A stretch of DNA of 5,388 nt from JANMJD01 sp963828405 (GTDB lineage: Bacteria > Actinomycetota > Acidimicrobiia > Acidimicrobiales > Ilumatobacteraceae), in assembly GCA_963828405.1 (NCBI GenBank), contig CAWHEG010000004.1:1-5388 (forward strand), read 5' to 3'. This document shows, in pieces, positions 5,290 to 5,388 of this stretch. Within the stretch, counting starts at the first letter, position 1, and each line of letters begins with the position of its first letter. Position numbers and translations under genes: made by a program. Below the pieces are notes generated by a model. It saw only the letters and a program-made list of their open reading frames with translations. It made no database searches and was not told the DNA's origin.

Positions 5290-5388
5290 ATGGCAGCAAA
5301 GCGTGGCCCCAAAGAAATGACCGATTCGCACAAGGAAGCGCTCGAACGTGGCCGCGCCGAGGGGCGTGCCGTTCGGGAGTACCTGGAG
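5290..5388 (+). CDS. Small basic hypothetical protein, N-terminal part (cut by window edge)
   Basis: Only the first 33 codons are present. The sequence opens MAAKRGPKEMTDSHKEAL and continues with ERGRAEGRAVREYLE, which is open to the window end. It is rich in Lys, Arg and Glu and probably helical, without a signal peptide or membrane segment. The KRGPK opening and the GRAEGRAVREYLE stretch resemble, from memory, N-termini of an unnamed actinobacterial protein family of unknown function; no search supports this here. ATG 5290 was chosen because a -10-like element sits 7 bases upstream and the frame starts cleanly there. Function is not known; nucleic-acid binding would be a guess from charge alone. 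Confidence 0.65.
   Translation, partial: MAAKRGPKEMTDSHKEALERGRAEGRAVREYLE

Overview
The window reads as a GC-rich actinobacterial chromosome segment. The best guess is the Acidimicrobiia (Ilumatobacter-like marine or freshwater lineages). The reasons are strong G/C preference at third codon positions, a probable F420-dependent LLM-family oxidoreductase, a type IV pilus minor-pilin cluster of actinobacterial style, and two start regions that look leaderless. No taxonomic search was run, so this is inference.

Left part (37-3605, + strand): three tightly packed genes form one apparent operon. The first is a small prepilin (PilV/PulG-like). It overlaps by 11 bases a large prepilin (PilW/PulJ-like) that carries two Ig/cadherin-like repeats and a further C-terminal beta domain. 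Four bases later comes a PilX-like membrane-anchored protein with a long beta-rich ectodomain. Together they look like the minor pilins that would prime or cap a type IV pilus or pseudopilus. The major pilin, ATPases, PilM/N/O and PilD are not in the window. Two features stand out: a canonical 12-residue calcium-binding (EF-hand/dockerin-type) loop in the small pilin, and the modular Ig-like extension of the PilW-like pilin.

Middle part (3606-4293): a 73-bp convergent gap holds two hairpins, the second of which contains the pyrE stop codon. pyrE (orotate phosphoribosyltransferase, - strand, 3679-4248) follows. A 45-bp divergent gap separates it from the next gene. That gap holds an almost centred imperfect palindrome and a -10-like hexamer placed for a leaderless pyrE transcript.

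Right part (4294-5388): a probable F420-dependent LLM-class oxidoreductase gene (4294-5233, + strand) is split over three frames. Both frame changes fall at the same octamer, CCCCGACG, and adding one C at each would restore a 313-codon gene. It may be a sequencing or assembly artefact or a young pseudogene. A 56-bp gap with a leaderless-type promoter (TACACT, 7 bases before ATG) leads into the first 33 codons of a small basic protein of unknown function, cut by the window edge.

No tRNA, rRNA, CRISPR array, insertion sequence or attachment site was seen. No stretch over 300 bases lacks a gene. The region is mostly ordinary core or surface-structure DNA. I do not see convincing evidence of a wholly new system. 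The pilin operon's domain architecture and the paired frameshift sites are what deserve a second look.
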